Below, one piece after another: positions 58,814 through 64,000 of a DNA stretch of 64,000 nt. Every line of letters begins with the position of its first letter. The first letter of the stretch is position 1. The stretch is from Psychroflexus torquis ATCC 700755 (GTDB lineage: Bacteria > Bacteroidota > Bacteroidia > Flavobacteriales > Flavobacteriaceae), in contig NC_018721.1 in assembly GCF_000153485.2 (NCBI RefSeq), positions 2,170,001-2,234,000 of the forward strand. Direction: 5' to 3'. The notes under the pieces were generated by a model that saw only the letters and a program-made list of their open reading frames with translations, did not search any database and was not told the DNA's origin. A program made the position numbers and the translations under genes.

Positions 58814-59737
58814 ATGAGTAAATTATTGATAGTGGGAACTGTAGCTTTTGATGCGATAGAGACTCCGTTTGGAAAAACCGATAAAATACTAGGTGGTGCT
58901 GGGACCTACATAGCCCTTAGTGCTTCGCAATTTGATGTAGAATGCGGTGTGGTATCCGTGGTTGGAGATGACTTTCCGCAAGATTACCTTGATTTACTCA
59001 CAGATCGAAACGTCAATATCGATGGCTTAAAAATCGTAAAAGGCGGTAAAACCTTCTTCTGGAGCGGCCGTTACCATAATGATATGAACACTAGGGACAC
59101 GTTGGATACTCAACTGAATGTCTTGGCAGATTTTAGCCCAGTTGTTCCAGACCATTTTAAAGATGCGGATATTGTCATGCTAGGTAATCTACATCCTGCA
59201 GTACAGATGAGTGTCATTGAACAAGTGGAGTCAACAAAATTAATTGTTCTGGATACGATGAATTTCTGGATGGACTCAGAGCTTAGTCTTCTTGAAGAGG
59301 TGATTTCAAAAGTAGACGTCATCACTATTAATGATGAAGAAGCCAGGCAATTGTCTGGAGAATATTCACTGGTAAAAGCTGCTAGAAAAATAAGAGATAT
59401 GGGTCCAGATTATGTGGTCATCAAGAAAGGTGAACACGGCGCTTTGTTATTTCACAAAGAAGAAATGTTTTTTGCACCAGCTTTACCTCTGGAAGAGGTC
59501 TTTGACCCAACTGGAGCTGGAGACACCTTTGCGGGAGGTTTTGTAGGTTACTTATCCAATTCTAAAGATATCTCCTTTGAAAATATGAAAAATGCAGTCA
59601 TTTATGGCTCCAATTTAGCTTCTTTTTGTGTGGAGAAATTTGGAACTGAAAGAATGCTGGAACTCAATAAAGAGGAGGTTGATAAACGTTTAGAGAGTTT
59701 TCAAGCCCTCACTCAATTCGAAATTAATTTAGCATAA
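58814..59737 (+). CDS. PfkB-family sugar kinase
   Basis: A 307-residue ribokinase-fold kinase. The N-terminal KLLIVGTVAFDAIETPFG and GGAGTYIALSASQFD substrate loop, and the anion-hole/catalytic DPTGAGDTFAGGFVG near 260, are diagnostic. The sugar or nucleoside is not predictable. Start chosen at ATG 58814; a longer frame from TTG 58733 would add 27 residues of promoter sequence. Ends just before a terminator. Confidence 0.88.
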   Translation: MSKLLIVGTVAFDAIETPFGKTDKILGGAGTYIALSASQFDVECGVVSVVGDDFPQDYLDLLTDRNVNIDGLKIVKGGKTFFWSGRYHNDMNTRDTLDTQLNVLADFSPVVPDHFKDADIVMLGNLHPAVQMSVIEQVESTKLIVLDTMNFWMDSELSLLEEVISKVDVITINDEEARQLSGEYSLVKAARKIRDMGPDYVVIKKGEHGALLFHKEEMFFAPALPLEEVFDPTGAGDTFAGGFVGYLSNSKDISFENMKNAVIYGSNLASFCVEKFGTERMLELNKEEVDKRLESFQALTQFEINLA

Positions 59738-59742
59738 CACCT

Positions 59743-59768
59743 TGCCCTGAGTATTCAGGGCTTTTTTA
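59743..59768 (+). terminator. Terminator between PfkB gene and purF
   Basis: GCCCTGA / TCAGGGC (59744-59750 with 59755-59761) followed by TTTTTTATT. Confidence 0.88.
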
Positions 59769-59782
59769 TTGGAAACAACATC

Positions 59783-61684
59783 ATGAGTGAACTTATTAAA
59801 CACGAATGTGGTATAGCCACATTAAGATTATTAAAGCCGCTTTCTTTTTACCAAAAGAAATATGGCAGCGCTTTTTATGGCATCAACAAAATGTATTTGA
59901 TGTTGGAAAAGCAGCACAATAGGGGTCAAGATGGTGCAGGTTTTGCGAGTGTTAAGCTAGATATGGAGCCTGGTAATCGTTATATTAGCAGAGTGCGTTC
60001 TAATGAAGCACAACCTATCCAAGATATTTTTGCAAAGATTAACGAAAGAATCAATGCGGAAGTAGAGTTACATCCTGAGATTCTTGAGGATATCGATTCA
60101 CAAAAGAAAAATCTTCCTTATTTAGGGGAGGTATACTTAGGACACGTTCGCTACGGTACTTTCGGTAAAAATGGTATAGAGAGTGTTCATCCCTTTTTAA
60201 GACAAAACAACTGGATGCACCGTAACCTAATTGTTGCTGGTAACTTCAATATGACTAATGTCAACGAGTTATTTCAAAACTTAGTCGAGCTTGGGCAGCA
60301 TCCCAAGGAAAAAGCCGACACAGTCACGGTGATGGAAAAAATTGGTCATTTCCTCGACTCTGAGGTAGGAAAGTTATACAAAAAGTTAAAAGAAAAAGGC
60401 TATAATAAGAAAGAGGCATCTCCTCATATTGTGGAACAATTGAAAATACACAAAATTCTCAAAAAGTCCTCCAAAGATTGGGATGGTGGCTATGTGATTG
60501 CAGGTATGCTTGGACATGGAGATTCTTTTGTCTTGAGAGATCCCAACGGTATTCGTCCGGCGTATTACTATAAAGATGATGAAGTGGTGGTGGTGGCTTC
60601 AGAGCGACCAGTGATACAGACCGCTTTTAATGTCGATTATGAGGATGTTCATGAACTAGAACCCGGGCAAGCGATTATCACCAAAAAAGATGGTTCAGTT
60701 CATTTTAAAACCATTTTGGAGCCAGGAGTACGTAAGGCCTGTTCTTTCGAGAGGATTTATTTCTCCAGAGGGAGTGATGCTGAAATTTATAAAGAACGAA
60801 AAAAACTAGGTCGCTTATTAATGCCGGAAGTTCTTAGTGCTATCGATTATGATACGATGAACTCTGTATTTTCTTATATTCCCAATACAGCAGAGACTTC
60901 ATTCTATGGGATGGTTGAAGCGGCCCAAGACGAATTGAATCGTCAAAAAAATGAAGCGATTTTAAAAGAAAAAGAAAATCTGACGGATGAACGGCTTTCA
61001 GATATACTTAGTTTACGGTTACGAACTGAAAAGATAGCCGTTAAGGATGTCAAGCTCCGTACTTTTATTACACAGGACAGCAGTCGAGATGATTTGGTAG
61101 CTCACGTCTACGATGTAACTTACGGAGTAGTAAAACCTACAGACAATTTGGTGGTGATAGATGATAGTATAGTTAGAGGAACCACCTTAAAGAAGAGTAT
61201 CTTGAAGATGCTAGATCGTTTGTCACCAAAGAAAATCATTATTGTGTCCTCGGCACCACAGATTAGATACCCAGACTGTTATGGTATTGACATGGCTAAT
61301 CTGGAAGATTTTATTGCTTTTCAAGCAGCAGTGTCTTTGCTCAAGGAGCATGGTATATATCATGACACTATGGATGCTGTATATCAGAAATGCAAGCAGC
61401 AGATAGAACAGGCCACCAAGACCGATAAAAATTACGTTAAAGCAGTTTACAATCCTTTCACTTACGAGGAAGTTTCAGAAAGAATCGCCCAACTTTTAAG
61501 TCATGAGAGCATCACCTCAGAAGTTAAAGTAATCTACCAAACCGTAGAAAAACTCCATGAAGCTTGTCCCAAAAACTTAGGCGATTGGTATTTCACTGGA
61601 GATTATCCTACAAAAGGAGGCAATAAGGTAGTGAACAAAGCGTTTATGAATTTTTATGAAGGGAAAAAAGATAGAGCTTACTAA
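59783..61684 (+). CDS. purF: Amidophosphoribosyltransferase, long form
   Basis: A 633-residue enzyme of the first purine-synthesis step (PRPP + glutamine to phosphoribosylamine). The N-terminal glutaminase begins with the nucleophile C9 (HECGIATLR), followed by HNRGQDGAGFASV and LGHVRYGTFGK. The PRPP site is VVIDDSIVRGTTLKKSIL. It is longer than the usual 470-510 residues because of inserts near 60-95 and 150-185 and a C-terminal extension of about 90 residues, a form common in Bacteroidota. It follows a terminator by only 14 bases. Confidence 0.88.
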   Translation: MSELIKHECGIATLRLLKPLSFYQKKYGSAFYGINKMYLMLEKQHNRGQDGAGFASVKLDMEPGNRYISRVRSNEAQPIQDIFAKINERINAEVELHPEILEDIDSQKKNLPYLGEVYLGHVRYGTFGKNGIESVHPFLRQNNWMHRNLIVAGNFNMTNVNELFQNLVELGQHPKEKADTVTVMEKIGHFLDSEVGKLYKKLKEKGYNKKEASPHIVEQLKIHKILKKSSKDWDGGYVIAGMLGHGDSFVLRDPNGIRPAYYYKDDEVVVVASERPVIQTAFNVDYEDVHELEPGQAIITKKDGSVHFKTILEPGVRKACSFERIYFSRGSDAEIYKERKKLGRLLMPEVLSAIDYDTMNSVFSYIPNTAETSFYGMVEAAQDELNRQKNEAILKEKENLTDERLSDILSLRLRTEKIAVKDVKLRTFITQDSSRDDLVAHVYDVTYGVVKPTDNLVVIDDSIVRGTTLKKSILKMLDRLSPKKIIIVSSAPQIRYPDCYGIDMANLEDFIAFQAAVSLLKEHGIYHDTMDAVYQKCKQQIEQATKTDKNYVKAVYNPFTYEEVSERIAQLLSHESITSEVKVIYQTVEKLHEACPKNLGDWYFTGDYPTKGGNKVVNKAFMNFYEGKKDRAY

Positions 61685-61782
61685 AATAGTACCGTTATAC
61701 ACGCAACCTTTTCGTAAGGTAGTGCATCTTCATATTGTGAAAGATTTAATAAATTTATACAACTAATTTCATCCATATTTAA

Positions 61783-62757
61783 ATGACAGAACAAACTTCA
61801 CAAAATGCCTCAGACGAAATTGACTTAGGTGTTGTTTTTGAAAAGATAAAGTCTTTTTTTAAGTCTATTTTAATAGGAATTATCCAAATCTTTCAGTTCT
61901 TCTGGAAGCATAAGTTTGTGCTTGTCGGACTCTTAGTTATAGGTGTTGGCATACAGTTATATTTGAAATCGACATCAGAATCTACTTATTTGAATCAATT
62001 TTTTGTGAGAACGAACTATGGCAGTACTGAATATGTCTACAGTAAGGTGAATTCTATTAACTTGAAGCTTGAAGCTGACGATAGTTTATACATAAAAGAT
62101 ATCTTCGGAGAACATTATAATAAAGTTAAAGAAATTGAAGTAGTTCCTGTGATCGATGTGTATGGACTTGTAAATAAATCTGAGCAAAATAAAGAAACCT
62201 TTGAACTCTTGTTAGATGAATTCGGTGATATTTCTTTCTTAAGCGATGAGATCAATATCAATGAATACACAACTCATAAAATTAAAATATACATCGAGGG
62301 ACAGGCTTATAATGAGAAGATTTCTAATCGACTATATGACCATTTAGCAAGTAATTTGTATTATAATGAACTTAAGACTGCAGCTTTAGAAAGTTATAAA
62401 GAGCAGCTCGAACAAAGTAAAACTATTAGAACTCAAATTGACAGTATTCTTAAAGATCAAAAAGGAAATACACTCCCTAAGTTAGATAATAATGCAATTA
62501 ATTTTTCGGGTAGTCAAGATTTGAATGAGTTATTAAGTAGAAAGCAAGCGCTGTTAACCAACGAGTTATCAATCAGAAATCGATTGTCTTCTAATGATGA
62601 AGTTTTAAAAATTATTGATTCTTCATTTGGAGTTTTTAGTGAAGAGCGCAACCAATCTTATTTTATTATACCTTCCATAATCTTAGGAATATATTTTCTC
62701 TTATTCTTTTTCAGATATTTAAGTAGAAGAATTTTAAGTTTTGTGGGGAAAGATTAA
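61783..62757 (+). CDS. Membrane protein of Wzz-like architecture
   Basis: A 324-residue protein with a cytoplasmic N-terminus, a membrane segment (about 43-65: FVLVGLLVIGVGIQLYL), a long periplasmic helical part with coiled-coil character (190-280: LESYKEQLEQSKTIRTQID) and a second membrane segment (about 292-312: YFIIPSIILGIYFLLFFF). Two flanking helices and a periplasmic helical body are the Wzz/chain-length determinant layout, though I see no family motif. Its position before a nucleotide-sugar epimerase supports polysaccharide export. Confidence 0.6.
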   Translation: MTEQTSQNASDEIDLGVVFEKIKSFFKSILIGIIQIFQFFWKHKFVLVGLLVIGVGIQLYLKSTSESTYLNQFFVRTNYGSTEYVYSKVNSINLKLEADDSLYIKDIFGEHYNKVKEIEVVPVIDVYGLVNKSEQNKETFELLLDEFGDISFLSDEININEYTTHKIKIYIEGQAYNEKISNRLYDHLASNLYYNELKTAALESYKEQLEQSKTIRTQIDSILKDQKGNTLPKLDNNAINFSGSQDLNELLSRKQALLTNELSIRNRLSSNDEVLKIIDSSFGVFSEERNQSYFIIPSIILGIYFLLFFFRYLSRRILSFVGKD

Positions 62758-63080
62758 ATATTTTAGTAAGTATATTATAAATGTTGAACAGCTCTAACAA
62801 TAAATCTGAAATATTTAAATAGCTTGAAGTTTTACAGGTTCAAGCATAATAAATCAAAATCAATAAAGATCCTGCTTTTTCATACTTAAAGCTCACAGAA
62901 TTCAAGCTTTTAAAAAACGTAGAGTAAAAAATAAGATGGTTGATATAATGTTTCAAGTTTCAAAACCACTGATTTCTTGACTTATATAGAAAGATATAAA
63001 TATTAGGAAGGTTAATCTTAACATATGATAGAAAAAATTAAAAGCTCGTTACTGACATAATTTTTTAATAATTAATTTTC
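62758..63080. other. 323-bp gap before the epimerase gene
   Basis: AT-rich sequence without a recognisable gene, repeat or terminator. A promoter for the downstream polysaccharide cluster may lie here but no clear TAnnTTTG was found. Confidence 0.4.
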
Positions 63081-64000
63081 ATGAAAAAAATATTGGTAAC
63101 TGGAGCCGCCGGTTTTATTGGGTTCCACTTATGTAAAACTTTAATCAAAGAAAACTACTTAATAATTGGCCTAGATAATATTAATGATTATTACGATGTT
63201 AACTTAAAGTTTGACCGACTAAAAGAATTAGGGGTTGAAAGAGAAAAAGCAGCGATATTTAATAAAGAAACTTCAAGTAACTCTTTTAATAATTTTAAAT
63301 TCATTCGTTTAAATTTAGAAGATACTGATGCTATTTCCAAATTATTTGAAAAAGAAAAATTTGATGAAGTTGTCAATTTAGCTGCTCAAGCTGGAGTAAG
63401 ATATAGCATACAGAACCCAAGAGCATATGTTCAAAGCAACTTGGTTGGCTTTTTGAATATACTAGAGGGTTGTAGGGATACAAAAGTTAAACACCTCCTA
63501 TACGCTAGTAGTTCTAGTGTTTATGGGGAAAATAAAAAAACCCCTTTTTCTGTTCCTGATAATGTCGACCATCCAATAAGCTTGTATGCTGCAACCAAAA
63601 AAAGTAATGAATTAATGGCTCACACATATAGTCATTTGTATGATATTCCAACAACTGGGTTGAGATTTTTCACTGTTTATGGGCCTTGGGGAAGGCCAGA
63701 TATGGCTTTGTTTCTGTTCACTAAAGCTATCATAGAAGGTTCTAGTATAAACGTCTTTAATAAAGGAAAGATGAGCCGTGATTTCACTTATATCGATGAT
63801 ATAATTTCAGGTATTGAAATTTCGCTTAGCCTACCCCCCTCTAAAGATAAACAACAAGTCCCATACAGGATTTTTAATATTGGTAAAGGTTCTCCAGAAA
63901 CATTGGAAGATTTTATTTCATGTATCGAAAAAAGCTTAGATAAAAAGGCTCATAAAAAAATGCTGCCTATCCAGCCTGGTGATGTTCCTAAAACATGGGC
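63081..64000 (+). CDS. UDP-glucuronate 4-epimerase-like protein (truncated by window)
   Basis: An open frame of about 306 codons from ATG 63081 to the window edge. KKILVTGAAGFIGFHLCKTL is the NAD-binding GxxGxxG start of extended short-chain dehydrogenases; YASSSSVYGE and SLYAATKKSNE give the catalytic Ser/Tyr-x3-Lys (YAATK). VNLAAQAGVRYS, LRFFTVYGPWGRPDMALF and RDFTYIDDI fit the nucleotide-sugar 4-epimerase branch acting on UDP-glucuronate/galacturonate. It likely supplies a uronic acid for surface polysaccharide. The stop lies beyond the window. Confidence 0.9.
   Translation, partial: MKKILVTGAAGFIGFHLCKTLIKENYLIIGLDNINDYYDVNLKFDRLKELGVEREKAAIFNKETSSNSFNNFKFIRLNLEDTDAISKLFEKEKFDEVVNLAAQAGVRYSIQNPRAYVQSNLVGFLNILEGCRDTKVKHLLYASSSSVYGENKKTPFSVPDNVDHPISLYAATKKSNELMAHTYSHLYDIPTTGLRFFTVYGPWGRPDMALFLFTKAIIEGSSINVFNKGKMSRDFTYIDDIISGIEISLSLPPSKDKQQVPYRIFNIGKGSPETLEDFISCIEKSLDKKAHKKMLPIQPGDVPKTW

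Overview
The window looks like a chromosomal segment of a low-GC marine-type member of the Flavobacteriaceae (Bacteroidota). Pointers are: promoter boxes of the Bacteroidota type (TAnnTTTG), a type IX secretion sorting domain, an IPExxxVDY-family protein, an ABC permease fused to an M1 peptidase, the tyrosine-degradation pair hppD/hmgA, menaquinone-type sdhCAB, and the absence of clear Shine-Dalgarno sequences. The genus cannot be fixed from the sequence alone.

Layout. 0-6.3 kb: the edge of an XRE-type regulator, a degenerate double-glycine leader peptide, a HELVH metallopeptidase, and an ABC ATPase with its permease/aminopeptidase fusion. 6.3-12 kb: MarC-family membrane protein, a DUF3109 protein whose 3' end is duplicated downstream, and class I ribonucleotide reductase nrdB-nrdA. 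12-14.2 kb: a 14-unit repeat array. 14.2-21.5 kb: BlaI/M56-peptidase sensor pair, dGTPase, an alpha/beta hydrolase, a T9SS cargo protein, and aminopeptidase P. 21.7-25.1 kb: sdhCAB. 25.4-27 kb: a mobile-element patch (degenerate element plus a complete IS630-type insertion). 27.3-38 kb: TonB-plug/MG-type surface protein, FAD oxidoreductase plus membrane polyferredoxin, KatG, and a lipoprotein/outer-membrane barrel pair. 38.3-45.9 kb: DUF3108 protein, hppD, hmgA, patatin-barrel protein, uvrC. 46-50.7 kb: a short inverted-repeat element, a HEFIH-containing hypothetical protein, alr-tdk, a conserved acidic protein, rsmI. 50.7-53 kb: a second repeat array of about 20 units. 53-57.4 kb (minus strand): acpP-fabF-rnc and IPExxxVDY-pyk. 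57.5-64 kb: purN, RNase H, PfkB kinase, purF, a Wzz-like membrane protein, and a truncated nucleotide-sugar epimerase that probably opens a polysaccharide cluster.

How the genes work together. Most of the window is housekeeping: dNTP supply (nrdBA, tdk, dgt), respiration (sdh), fatty-acid synthesis (acpP, fabF), purine synthesis (purN, purF), DNA repair (uvrC) and cell wall (alr). The accessory features are the two repeat arrays, both at convergent gene junctions and built on the same inverted-repeat skeleton, the IS630-type element with short relatives sharing its ends, the DUF3109/nrdB duplication with paired DnaA-box-like sites, and the GG-leader remnant at the left edge. No CRISPR array, tRNA, rRNA, phage or recognisable defence system was seen.
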